From NCBI RefSeq assembly GCF_039655745.1, contig NZ_JBBYXI010000002.1:620001-684000 (forward strand): DNA of 64,000 nt. The letters are read 5' to 3'. The position numbers and the translations under genes were made by a program. Shown here in pieces: positions 52,525 to 61,085 of this stretch (position 1 is its first letter; the number at the start of each line of letters is the position of its first letter). Origin of the DNA: Hohaiivirga grylli (GTDB taxonomy: Bacteria > Pseudomonadota > Alphaproteobacteria > Rhizobiales > Beijerinckiaceae). The notes under the pieces are model-generated. The model searched no databases. It was given only the letters and a program-made list of their open reading frames with translations, and was not told the DNA's origin.

Positions 52525-52992
52525 TCAGACGTCAGCCATAACACGCATGGAAACGATACGATCTGGGTTCTGCACAGGCTCACCGCGCTTAATCTGATCA
52601 ACGTTTTCCATACCTTCTACGACCTTACCCCATACGGTGTACTGGCGATCAAGGAAGCGGGCATCATCAAAACAGATGAAGAACTGGCTGTTTGCAGAGT
52701 GCGGAGCACTTGTGCGGGCCATGGAGCAGATACCACGAACATGTGGCTCAGCATTAAATTCAGCCTGCAGATCTGGCAGATCAGAACCGCCTGTACCGGT
52801 GCCATTTGGGCAACCTGTCTGAGCCATGAAGCCATCGATCACACGATGGAAGGCAATGCCATCATAAAAACCCTTACGGGCCAGAGTCTTCATGCGTTCG
52901 ACGTGGCCTGGAGCCAGATCAGGACGAAGCTGAATAACAACCTTGCCCTTTGTTGTTTCGAGAATGAGTGTGTTTTCTGGATCAAGAGACAT
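52525..52992 (-). CDS. Cytoplasmic peptidyl-prolyl isomerase (cyclophilin)
   Basis: 155 residues with no signal peptide. Cyclophilin features are FHRVIDGFMAQTG near residue 48 (Arg and Phe of the active site), ARTSAPHSANSQFFICFDD near 92 and YTVWGKVVEGMENVD near 118. It catalyses cis-trans isomerisation of proline bonds in the cytoplasm. It is paired with a periplasmic paralogue 65 bases upstream; the two share FHRVIDGFMAQTG and most of the core, so they come from a duplication. Confidence 0.95.
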   Translation of the reverse strand: MSLDPENTLILETTKGKVVIQLRPDLAPGHVERMKTLARKGFYDGIAFHRVIDGFMAQTGCPNGTGTGGSDLPDLQAEFNAEPHVRGICSMARTSAPHSANSQFFICFDDARFLDRQYTVWGKVVEGMENVDQIKRGEPVQNPDRIVSMRVMADV

Positions 52993-53057
52993 AAGCTCTA
53001 CCTTTCATTGAATTCACTAAATCTTCTAAGGGCTTGCCCAAAAAAGACCTTATAAAC

Positions 53058-53597
53058 TTACTTAGCGTCAGTTGCCATCTGCATTTTTACGATCTTGTCA
53101 GGGTTGGTCACAGAACCGTTGTTCTGCTTGGACCCCTTCTTGATCTTGTCGACAATATTCATACCCTTTGTGACCTGACCGACGACGGTATACTGGCCAT
53201 CAAGGAATGGAGCCTCATCAAAGCAGATGAAGAACTGGCTGTTAGCGGAATCCGGGTCGCTGGAACGAGCCATACCGACAGTTCCCCGCTTGAAGGAAGC
53301 CTTGGAGAATTCGGCAGGAATATTTGGCAAGTCAGAACGGCCTGTACCCGTACCTGTTGGATCACCGGTCTGGGCCATGAAGCCATCGATGACACGATGG
53401 AAGACGATACCATCATAGAAGCCGCGCTTTACGAGAGCTTCAATCTGCGCCACATGCTTAGGGGCCAGATCGCGACGGAGCTGAATTTCAATGCGGCCGT
53501 CCTTGGTATCAAGGTAGACAACATCTTTTTTGTCCTGCGCAACAGCTGGTGTCAAAAACAACATCAGCATAGCGAATGCTGCAAGCAAGCGTTTCAT
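53058..53597 (-). CDS. Periplasmic peptidyl-prolyl isomerase (cyclophilin)
   Basis: 179 residues from the ATG at 53597 (GGAGAAATAAT upstream). The signal peptide KRLLAAFAMLMLFLTPAVA is cut before QDKK. The cyclophilin core has FHRVIDGFMAQTGDPTGTG, MARSSDPDSANSQFFICFDE and YTVVGQVTKGMNIVDKI. It folds or isomerises exported proteins. The frame starts nine codons earlier, but that would spoil the signal peptide. Confidence 0.95.
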   Translation of the reverse strand: MKRLLAAFAMLMLFLTPAVAQDKKDVVYLDTKDGRIEIQLRRDLAPKHVAQIEALVKRGFYDGIVFHRVIDGFMAQTGDPTGTGTGRSDLPNIPAEFSKASFKRGTVGMARSSDPDSANSQFFICFDEAPFLDGQYTVVGQVTKGMNIVDKIKKGSKQNNGSVTNPDKIVKMQMATDAK

Positions 53598-53641
53598 ATT
53601 ATTTCTCCAAATTGGAACTGCCAATGAGCAGCAAGAATTTC

Positions 53642-54142
53642 CTAGCCCTTCTGATACTTTTTAGCCAAGCTCTGCGCAACGGCTTTAGGTACGAAAGGTG
53701 TTACATCTCCCCCCATTGTGGCAATTTGCCGGACAAGGGTCGCAGTAATTGGGCGGACACCCGGAGATGACGGAAAGAAAATGGTCTGAATATCCGGTGC
53801 CATAACTTCGTTCATGGCCGCCATCTGGAACTCGTAATCCAGATCGGTTCCATCACGTAACCCGCGCACAATTGTTGTGGCGCTATGGCGTGCGGCTGCA
53901 GATGTTGCCAGATCATTGAATGTCACGATAACCAGTTCTGTGCCTGTTTCCTTAGCAACAGGGCTACAGGTCGCTTCCAGCAGCTTTTTTCGCTCCTCAA
54001 CATCAAGCAATGGTTGTTTTGATGGATGAACACCGATTGCAATGATCAGCTTATCAAATATCCGACACGCTCGGCGAACAACATCAAGATGACCATTCGT
54101 AATCGGATCAAAGCTGCCAGTGTAAAGAGCTGTCTGTTTCAT
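53642..54142 (-). CDS. coaD: Phosphopantetheine adenylyltransferase
   Basis: 166 residues from the ATG at 54142; an ATG two codons earlier is also possible. The nucleotidyltransferase motif TGSFDPITNGHLDVV is at residue 7 and VRGLRDGTDLDYEFQMA near 88, followed by SSPGVRPITATLVRQIA near 122. It makes dephospho-CoA from phosphopantetheine and ATP. It lies between gyrA and the cyclophilin pair, a standard Rhizobiales order. Confidence 0.96.
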   Translation of the reverse strand: MKQTALYTGSFDPITNGHLDVVRRACRIFDKLIIAIGVHPSKQPLLDVEERKKLLEATCSPVAKETGTELVIVTFNDLATSAAARHSATTIVRGLRDGTDLDYEFQMAAMNEVMAPDIQTIFFPSSPGVRPITATLVRQIATMGGDVTPFVPKAVAQSLAKKYQKG

Positions 54143-54243
54143 CGTCATGATCCCTGCCTGTTCTGGCAATCATATAACTATCATCGGAAGATTATATGTG
54201 AAACTTGCAAACAGGCGAATACGTGAAATGGTTGTCTATACGA

Positions 54244-54284
54244 AATGACCGGCATTTTAAGGTGCCGGTCATTTTATCTTTTTG
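54244..54284. terminator. gyrA/coaD intergenic hairpin, probable gyrA terminator
   Basis: A perfect 11-bp stem AATGACCGGCA/TGCCGGTCATT, 8-base loop, lies just after the gyrA stop. A T-rich tail (TTTTATCTTTTT) is on the plus-strand side; the minus-strand side has only TTTCG, so gyrA termination here is plausible but not ideal. Confidence 0.55.
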
Positions 54285-54294
54285 GCTTTAAGAC

Positions 54295-57081
54295 TTAGTT
54301 TTCAGTATCTGGAGCTGGGTCAGCAACGTCTCCATTGCCTTCGTTATCTCCGTCGACACCATCAACGTCATCTTCCTCGTCTTCTTCGTGATCAATATGC
54401 TCAACCGAGACGACCTTCTCACCTTCAGCGGTATTGAAGACAATGACGCCCTGCGTTGAACGACCGACGGCACGAATGCCACCAACCGGGACGCGGATGA
54501 GCTGACCACCATCGGTCACAAGCATGATCTGATCAGTATCTTCAACTGGGAAGGATGCGATCAGGTCACCATTACGCTCGTTGACCTGCATCGCAACGAT
54601 ACCCTTACCACCACGACCGGTGATGCGGTACTCGTAGGATGAGGTGCGCTTGCCGTAACCATTGCTGGACAATGTCAGGATAAACTGTTCCAGAGCACTC
54701 ATTTCGGCATAACGCTCCTGCGAAATACCGACATCGCCGACAGCTTCCTCATCACTTCCATCTTCAGCACCCGTCTCACCCATCAGGGCACGACGCATCT
54801 TCATGTAGGAAATACGCTCTTCAGCCGTTGCCTCAACGTGGCGGACAATAGCCTGCGAGATGATGGTATCGCCTTCAGCAAGATTGATACCACGAACACC
54901 CATGGAATCACGGCCCTTGAAGACGCGGACATCCGTAACCGGGAAGCGAATACACTGGCCCTTAGCTGTTGTCAGAAGAACGTCGTCGTTCTCTGTACAG
55001 ATATGAACACCGGCAATCTGGTCACCCTCGTCCAGCTTCATAGCAATCTTACCGTTACGGTTGATCTGTACGAAGTCAGAGAGTTTGTTACGACGAACTG
55101 TACCGCGGGTTGTCGCGAACATAACGTCGAGCTGTGCCCAGCTGTCCTCATCCTCGGTGAGAGGCATGATTGTTGTGATACGCTCACCCTCATCAAGAGG
55201 CAGCATATTTACAAGTGCCTTACCACGGCCATTCGGAGCAGCAACCGGCAGACGCCAGACCTTCTCTTTATAAACCTGTCCATGGGATGAGAAGAACAGC
55301 ACTGGTGTATGGGTATTGGCAACGAACAGCTGCGTGACAAAATCTTCATCACGGGTATTCATGCCTGAGCGGCCCTTACCACCACGACGCTGCGCACGAT
55401 ATGTAGAGAGCGGAACGCGCTTGATATAACCGGCGTGAGAAACGGTCACGACCATATCTTCACGCTGAATCAGATCTTCGTCGTCAACATCACCTGCAAA
55501 ATCAAGAATATCCGTACGACGTGGCGTTGAATAAGCTTCACGAACCTCTTCAAGCTCTTCCTTGATGATGTTCATGATACGCACACGTGAGCGCAGAATA
55601 TCAAGGTAATCTGCAATCTCAACGGCAAGCTTCTTCAGTTCATCACCAACTTCATCACGCCCCAGAGCCGTAAGGCGCTGCAGTCGCAGATCAAGAATGG
55701 CGCGAGCCTGAGCCTCTGACAGACGATATGTTCCGTCTGGATTGATTGGGTGACGTGGATCATCAACCAGTTCAATCAGAGGCTTAATGTCTGTTGCTGG
55801 CCAATCACGACCCATAAGGGCATCACGGGCAGCATTGGCATCAGCAGATGTGCGGATCAGACGAATAACTTCGTCGATATTCGCAACAGCCGTTGCAAGA
55901 CCACACAACACATGTGCGCGCTCGCGGGCTTTATTCAGCAGATACTTGGTACGGCGGCTGACAACCTCTTCGCGGAAATCAACGAATGCAACGATCAGAT
56001 CGCGCAGGTTCATCTGTTCCGGGCGGCCACCATTGAGCGCCACCATATTGGCGCCAAAGCTCTGCTGCAGAGGTGTAAAGCGATACAGCTGATTCAGAAC
56101 GACATCTGCAACGCTATCACGCTTGATTTCGATGACGATACGCATACCGTCACGATCAGATTCATCACGAAGATCTGAAATACCTTCAATACGCTTGTCC
56201 CGAACGAGCTCAGCGATCTTCTCAATCAGTGAAGTCTTGTTGACCTGATAAGGTATCTGGCTGACGATGATAGCTTCACGGTCTTTGCGGACTTCTTCAA
56301 CATGCGTACGGGCACGCATGACGATTGAACCACGGCCAGTCTCATAGGCAGAGCGAATACCGGCACGGCCGAGAATAAAGCCACCTGTCGGGAAGTCAGG
56401 CCCCGGAATGATTTCATTCAGTTCAGAAACCGAAACTTCCGGGTTATCAATATAGGCAATACAGCCATTGATAACTTCACCCAGATTGTGTGGCGGCATA
56501 TTGGTCGCCATACCAACCGCAATACCACCCGCACCATTGACCAGAAGGTTTGGATAGCGGGCAGGCAGAACCGATGGCTCTGACTGGGAATCATCATAGT
56601 TCGGATTGAAATCAACCGTATCTTTATCGAGATCGGTGATCAGCGGCATTGCAGCCTTTGTCAGGCGAGACTCGGTATAACGCATGGCCGCTGGCGGATC
56701 ACCGTCAACAGAACCAAAGTTACCCTGCCCATCCACCAGCAACAGACGCAGCGAAAAGTCCTGAGCCATACGAACCAGGGCATCATAAATCGCGCTGTCA
56801 CCATGCGGGTGATATTTACCCATGACGTCACCGACAATACGCGACGACTTAACGTGCTTCTTGTCAGGGGTATAACCACCCTCATACATGGCGTAGAGAA
56901 TACGACGATGCACAGGCTTGAACCCGTCTCGGGCATCTGGCAATGCACGGCTCACGATCACGCTCATGGCGTAATCAAGATATGAGCGCTGCATCTCATC
57001 AGTAATCGAGATGGGTTTAATATCGTTCGCTGGCGGCGCTCCAGCTGCAGCGCCGTTTTCGTTATCGATCGGATCGCTCAA
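54295..57081 (-). CDS. gyrA: DNA gyrase subunit A
   Basis: 928 residues from a TTG start with AAGGA seven bases upstream; no better start precedes the conserved ISITDEMQRSYLDYAMSV. Catalytic Tyr is Y135 (AAMRYTESRL). In the quinolone region (HPHGDSAIYDALVRMAQ) the positions matching E. coli Ser83 and Asp87 are S96 and D100, i.e. the susceptible residues. The C-terminal beta-pinwheel includes the GyrA box QRRGGKG. The tail from about residue 893 is very acidic (EEDEEDDVDGVDGDNE), which in other GyrA proteins modulates supercoiling. Confidence 0.97.
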   Translation of the reverse strand: MSDPIDNENGAAAGAPPANDIKPISITDEMQRSYLDYAMSVIVSRALPDARDGFKPVHRRILYAMYEGGYTPDKKHVKSSRIVGDVMGKYHPHGDSAIYDALVRMAQDFSLRLLLVDGQGNFGSVDGDPPAAMRYTESRLTKAAMPLITDLDKDTVDFNPNYDDSQSEPSVLPARYPNLLVNGAGGIAVGMATNMPPHNLGEVINGCIAYIDNPEVSVSELNEIIPGPDFPTGGFILGRAGIRSAYETGRGSIVMRARTHVEEVRKDREAIIVSQIPYQVNKTSLIEKIAELVRDKRIEGISDLRDESDRDGMRIVIEIKRDSVADVVLNQLYRFTPLQQSFGANMVALNGGRPEQMNLRDLIVAFVDFREEVVSRRTKYLLNKARERAHVLCGLATAVANIDEVIRLIRTSADANAARDALMGRDWPATDIKPLIELVDDPRHPINPDGTYRLSEAQARAILDLRLQRLTALGRDEVGDELKKLAVEIADYLDILRSRVRIMNIIKEELEEVREAYSTPRRTDILDFAGDVDDEDLIQREDMVVTVSHAGYIKRVPLSTYRAQRRGGKGRSGMNTRDEDFVTQLFVANTHTPVLFFSSHGQVYKEKVWRLPVAAPNGRGKALVNMLPLDEGERITTIMPLTEDEDSWAQLDVMFATTRGTVRRNKLSDFVQINRNGKIAMKLDEGDQIAGVHICTENDDVLLTTAKGQCIRFPVTDVRVFKGRDSMGVRGINLAEGDTIISQAIVRHVEATAEERISYMKMRRALMGETGAEDGSDEEAVGDVGISQERYAEMSALEQFILTLSSNGYGKRTSSYEYRITGRGGKGIVAMQVNERNGDLIASFPVEDTDQIMLVTDGGQLIRVPVGGIRAVGRSTQGVIVFNTAEGEKVVSVEHIDHEEDEEDDVDGVDGDNEGNGDVADPAPDTEN

Positions 57082-57431
57082 TTTCGGTCCTTACTGCGGT
57101 TGCGGCAGTTCTCGCCGCGTGAAACTTGAAAGCCCTATTACTGCGACTGTGAATCGATACAACGAATCGCAACGTAGGCATGCTTCCTTGTTGGGCGATA
57201 CAGCCATGAATTTCAAGCAATAGAAAGGCTTTTCCGTGGGATAAGACGGCGTATTTTTAAAAGATAATATAGGGTTGTTTTTTTGAATTGTTTTATCAAG
57301 AAACAAAAACAATCCACTGATATTAAAAGATAAATATTATTTATAAAAATATTCTCACATTGTAATATCGCCAAAGCTGGAACATGACTGCATATCGAAT
57401 ACCAAACACCTAACATTTTTCGCTGGTTCTT
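57082..57431. other. Divergent intergenic region gyrA / marC
   Basis: About 350 bases, very AT-rich in 57240-57360 (long A/T runs), with no credible gene. It must hold the gyrA promoter. I see no strong hairpin or operator. Confidence 0.4.
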
Positions 57432-58058
57432 ATGCCGTTTGATACATTTACATCTGCTCTTGTTACCCTGCTTGTAACGCTTGATCCAATCGCTTTGGCA
57501 CCAGTGTTTTTGTCCCTGACGCATGGCATGAGTAAAGCTGAACGTAATCAGGTTGGCTTCAGGGCATCTCTCATTGCTTTTGTTATTCTGGCTTTCTTTT
57601 GTCTGGGCGGTGAAGCGGCCATGCGCGCTCTGGGTATTGGCCTTCCAGCCTTCCGTATTGCCGGTGGTTTGTTGCTGTTCTGGATTGCCTGTGAAATGGT
57701 TTTCGAGAAACGGACAGAACGCAAGGCTCAAACTGCCGAAACAGCTATCACGAAAGACCATATCCGTAATGTGGCCGCCTTCCCGCTTGGCATTCCGCTA
57801 TTGGCCGGGCCCGGCACGATAACAGTCATTATTCTTTATTCTGGTCAGGCTGGTGGCAACTACGCCTATACTGCAACATTGCTTCTGGCTATTGCGATTG
57901 GCGTTCTTTGCTGTTTTCTGGTGTTTCTTGTCGCTCAGACCCTCTCTCGCATTTTGGGAGTGACGGGTAATATCGTTATGAGCCGACTTTTTGGGATGAT
58001 TTTGGCTGGTATGGCCGTCCAGTTCATTCTGGACGGCATCAAGGCTGCCTTTTCATAA
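57432..58058 (+). CDS. MarC-family inner-membrane protein
   Basis: 208 residues with six membrane segments. Family signatures are TLLVTLDPIALAPVFLSLT near residue 12, FRIAGGLLLFWIACEMVF near 75 and FPLGIPLLAGPGTITVIILYS near 118. MarC proteins were once linked to multiple antibiotic resistance but their role is unsettled. It ends 6 bases from the convergent M20 peptidase gene. Confidence 0.93.
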   Translation: MPFDTFTSALVTLLVTLDPIALAPVFLSLTHGMSKAERNQVGFRASLIAFVILAFFCLGGEAAMRALGIGLPAFRIAGGLLLFWIACEMVFEKRTERKAQTAETAITKDHIRNVAAFPLGIPLLAGPGTITVIILYSGQAGGNYAYTATLLLAIAIGVLCCFLVFLVAQTLSRILGVTGNIVMSRLFGMILAGMAVQFILDGIKAAFS

Positions 58059-58064
58059 AACGAA

Positions 58065-59207
58065 TTATTCTGCTTCAGCAGCCAGTCTCTCCAACAGGCG
58101 CATCATCAGAATACGACGCGGTTCAATGGACGACAGCTCAATATATTCATTGAGCGTATGACCACCGCCTCCCTCGATGCCAAGGCCATCAACTGTTGCA
58201 ATACCAAGAGCAGCGGTAAAGTTACCATCTGAACCACCACCGACACGTGGCATTTCACCGATTGTTTGCCCAATGCTGGTTGCAACCTCTTCGATAATCC
58301 CACAAAGACGCGCAACTTCTGCATGGCGCTCAAATGGCGGGCGATTAATTTCACCTTCAATACGCAGTTTTATCCGCTCATCATAAGGCTTGATACCTAT
58401 AATCTTGCGGAAATATTCTTCACCGTCTTCAATGTTATTAATCCGTAGATCGACTGTCAGCATGCAATACTGCGGCACAACATTTACGGCAGAGCCACCA
58501 TTAACGACACCAACATTTACAGTGATTCCACGCTCATAATCAGTCAGGGCTTCCAAATCGAGTATCTGACGGGCAGCTTCCTTAATAGCACTGGCACCCA
58601 TCTCATGATATACACCCGAATGAGCAGGAACGCCTTCAATAAGAATATCAAAACGCCCGACACCTTTGCGTGAGGTAACAAGCTTTCCGCCTTCCCGGCA
58701 GGCTTCTGTGACAAGAACATATTCAGACTGCTGGCCTAAAAGCTCAATAATAGGCCGACTTGAAGGGCTACCAATTTCTTCATCAGGCACGAAAAGAAAT
58801 AAAACTGGACGTATCAGTTTATGATCAAAGATCAGCTGTTTAAAGGCCTGCAAGGCAATATAGGCGCTTGCTTTCATATCATAGACGCCGGGCCCATAAG
58901 CTCTGTCGCTATCAATCTGCCATGGCAGATCATTGGCTAATGTGCCAACGGGATGCACTGTATCAAGATGAGCCAACAGCAGAACCGCTTTTTTGCCGTT
59001 GTCAGGGCCGGCTCGCAAAAGCAAAGTATCTCCAAGACCATCACGCCCGGAAAACCGCTCGACCAGCACCGGAAGCCCCTCAACTTCCTTCTCAACAAGA
59101 TCCATCATGGCATTAACGCCAATAGCGTGGGTTGTCGGACTTTCCGTTTCAACCCAGGTGCGAATGGCTTCAAGCATATGTTGTGGTGGAAGTTTCTTTT
59201 CTGACAT
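58065..59207 (-). CDS. M20-family metallopeptidase (CPG2/ArgE/DapE type)
   Basis: 380 residues from the ATG at 59207 (AGGAGA six bases upstream; frame opens seven codons earlier). Zinc-site motifs are LLAHLDTVHPVGT near residue 78, YGPGVYDMKASAYIALQAF near 107, VPDEEIGSPSSRP near 141 and a late His in EGGGGHTLNEY near 350. The lid/dimerisation domain lies about 175-290. The layout fits glutamate carboxypeptidase-like enzymes that release acyl or amino-acid groups; the substrate is not known. No signal peptide, so cytoplasmic. Confidence 0.9.
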   Translation of the reverse strand: MSEKKLPPQHMLEAIRTWVETESPTTHAIGVNAMMDLVEKEVEGLPVLVERFSGRDGLGDTLLLRAGPDNGKKAVLLLAHLDTVHPVGTLANDLPWQIDSDRAYGPGVYDMKASAYIALQAFKQLIFDHKLIRPVLFLFVPDEEIGSPSSRPIIELLGQQSEYVLVTEACREGGKLVTSRKGVGRFDILIEGVPAHSGVYHEMGASAIKEAARQILDLEALTDYERGITVNVGVVNGGSAVNVVPQYCMLTVDLRINNIEDGEEYFRKIIGIKPYDERIKLRIEGEINRPPFERHAEVARLCGIIEEVATSIGQTIGEMPRVGGGSDGNFTAALGIATVDGLGIEGGGGHTLNEYIELSSIEPRRILMMRLLERLAAEAE

Positions 59208-59358
59208 AGCTGTCTCCTGATCTGACAACTATAAACATAAAGTGCTGGTTTCATAAAGGATTTTATATCGTTTTACGAAGTTTTACTCTTTCCTAATACA
59301 TTCCTGAAATGAAGGAATTTATCCATAAAGATATCTCTTCAAAACTTAGCAGGAAGAT

Positions 59359-60105
59359 ATGGGCAGGCTGGCAGTATTTACAGCAATAATTATCATAATC
59401 GCTGCGGGGCTTTTTTATGCCTACAAACGATACGGGATCCTTTTTCAACTCGCTCCATACAATACAGCAATAGATCAGTCTCTTGAGCAAGCTGGATTTA
59501 AACTGGGCACCCCGATACTGGTTCGTATTTTTAAAAAAGAGAGCCTTCTCGAAGTCTGGCAACAAAGAGACGATAAATTCACACTCTTCAAAACCTACCC
59601 TATCTGTACCTGGTCCGGAGCACTTGGGCCAAAACATCGTGAAGGTGACAAACAATCTCCGGAAGGTTTTTATATAGTTACAAAGAAACAGCTTAATCCA
59701 AACTCCAGATATCATCGTGCCTTCAATATCGGCTATCCAAATGCTTATGATAAACAGCTGGACAGAACAGGCTCAGCCCTCATGGTTCATGGCAGCTGCG
59801 TCTCTGTTGGCTGCTATGCCATGACGGATTACCAGATCAGTGAAATATACCGCATTATTGAAAAAGCTTTTGATGCTGGACAGGCCGAGTTCCAAATCCA
59901 GATTTATCCTTTTCGGATGACCAAAGAAGCTATGGAAGCCAATAAATACAATCCATGGCTTGAGTTCTGGCAAAATCTCAAACAGGGCAATGATCTGTTT
60001 GAAGCAAGCGGTACACCACCAAAGGCATACGGGTGTAATGGCGTCTATGGTTTCAACTTGAGCAAGCAAGAAGCTGAGAAATGTCAGCCAATTAAAGGCT
60101 GGTGA
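59359..60105 (+). CDS. YafK-like L,D-transpeptidase-fold protein
   Basis: 248 residues with an N-terminal membrane anchor (VFTAIIIIIAAGLFYAYK). The YkuD-type catalytic motif is HGSCVSVGCYAMTD with H144, S149, G151 and C152. The upstream stretch EGDKQSPEGFYIVTKKQLNP and the C-terminal extension with CNGVYGFNLSKQEAEKC are typical for the YafK (DpaA/LdtF) branch. E. coli YafK removes Braun lipoprotein from peptidoglycan; in Rhizobiales L,D-transpeptidases link outer-membrane proteins to the wall. It is the only such gene in the window. AGGAAG lies before the ATG. Confidence 0.88.
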   Translation: MGRLAVFTAIIIIIAAGLFYAYKRYGILFQLAPYNTAIDQSLEQAGFKLGTPILVRIFKKESLLEVWQQRDDKFTLFKTYPICTWSGALGPKHREGDKQSPEGFYIVTKKQLNPNSRYHRAFNIGYPNAYDKQLDRTGSALMVHGSCVSVGCYAMTDYQISEIYRIIEKAFDAGQAEFQIQIYPFRMTKEAMEANKYNPWLEFWQNLKQGNDLFEASGTPPKAYGCNGVYGFNLSKQEAEKCQPIKGW

Positions 60106-60171
60106 AACAAAACAAGGGAAAGCGCAGAGCACTTTCCCTTGCCTGAATGAAAAGCCGACAAGCTTTAAAGA

Positions 60172-60702
60172 CTAGAATGGAATATCGTCGTCCAGATCAT
60201 TAAAGCGGCCCCCGCCACTCTGGGCTGGCGCGTTGGATGGAGCTGGGCGGGACATTGACTGCTGTCCACCACCGAAATCACCACCCTGACTGATCTGGCC
60301 CTGACTGGAACCCATATTATCATCATAGCCGCCGACATCACCACCGCTGCCGCGGCTGTCGAGAATTGTCAGTTCACCACGGAAACGCTGCAGAACGATT
60401 TCTGTTGTGTAGCGTTCCTGACCTGACTGATCCTGCCACTTACGTGTCTGAAGCTGGCCTTCAACATAAACCTTTGAACCCTTACGCAGATATTGCTCGG
60501 CAACACGGGCGAGGTTTTCATTGAAAATTACGACAGAGTGCCACTCGGTCTTTTCCTTGCGTTCACCCGAGTTCTTGTCGCGCCATGTTTCAGACGTTGC
60601 AATACGCAGGTTCACAACTGGGTCACCAGAGCCCATGCGACGTACTTCAGGATCACGACCGAGATTGCCGACCAGAATAACTTTATTAACGCTGCCTGCC
60701 AT
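60172..60702 (-). CDS. ssb: Single-stranded DNA-binding protein
   Basis: 176 residues from the ATG at 60702 (MAGSVNKVILVGNLG); the frame opens nine codons earlier. The OB fold (about 5-112) includes GRDPEVRRMGSGDPVVNLRIA, EWHSVVIFNENLA and YVEGQLQTRKWQDQSG. The linker is Gly/Gln/Ser-rich. The C-terminal tip DLDDDIPF is the standard partner-binding peptide. It coats single-stranded DNA in replication and repair. It is divergent from uvrA with an SOS box near each gene. Confidence 0.97.
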   Translation of the reverse strand: MAGSVNKVILVGNLGRDPEVRRMGSGDPVVNLRIATSETWRDKNSGERKEKTEWHSVVIFNENLARVAEQYLRKGSKVYVEGQLQTRKWQDQSGQERYTTEIVLQRFRGELTILDSRGSGGDVGGYDDNMGSSQGQISQGGDFGGGQQSMSRPAPSNAPAQSGGGRFNDLDDDIPF

Positions 60703-60857
60703 CACACTCTCCACATTCGTAATCGGCAAATACCTAAAGATGATGTTCTGTACCGCAAACGCGCCAAGAACAAGGCATTTCAGGATATTTACCCAACATA
60801 TCCAGACATAATCGCAATAATACGCTACCCGGAACTTAAAATATACCCGCGCTTATT

Positions 60858-60872
60858 GTTCTTTTTTTGTTC
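60858..60872. promoter_or_regulatory. LexA (SOS) box, ssb side
   Basis: GTTC-TTTTTTT-GTTC is an exact match to the alphaproteobacterial LexA site GTTC-N7-GTTC. It lies 155 bases from the ssb ATG and 213 from the uvrA ATG. Confidence 0.75.
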
Positions 60873-60999
60873 TAAAATCAATACGCAAGTAAAATATTTC
60901 CAGTGAAATTAAGAGTCATATTTTTATGGGCAGCCTATTTTAAACTTCTCCCTTTGCCCCCACATATCAGCAGGCATATTATTCTTGCCGCTTGAGTTT

Positions 61000-61014
61000 G
61001 TACTCATTTTGTTC
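61000..61014. promoter_or_regulatory. LexA (SOS) box, uvrA side
   Basis: GTAC-TCATTTT-GTTC matches GTTC-N7-GTTC with one mismatch and ends 71 bases before the uvrA ATG, a normal position for repression of uvrA. Confidence 0.65.
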
Positions 61015-61085
61015 TAAATCATCATACGTTACAGTTTTAAGATAACTGCCTGCAATTATGCAGCTAAGCCAAAGATATTGATCCG

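Larger units (their letters stand above)
60703..61085. other. Divergent regulatory region ssb / uvrA
   Basis: About 383 bases without a gene. It contains two GTTC-type SOS boxes (60858-60872 and 61000-61014). I see no other structured element. Confidence 0.6.

Noticed and set aside
53034..53627. 197-codon plus-strand ORF opposite the periplasmic cyclophilin
   Set aside because: It is the shadow of a well-supported signal-peptide-bearing cyclophilin on the other strand; its translation is Cys/His-rich and resembles no family.
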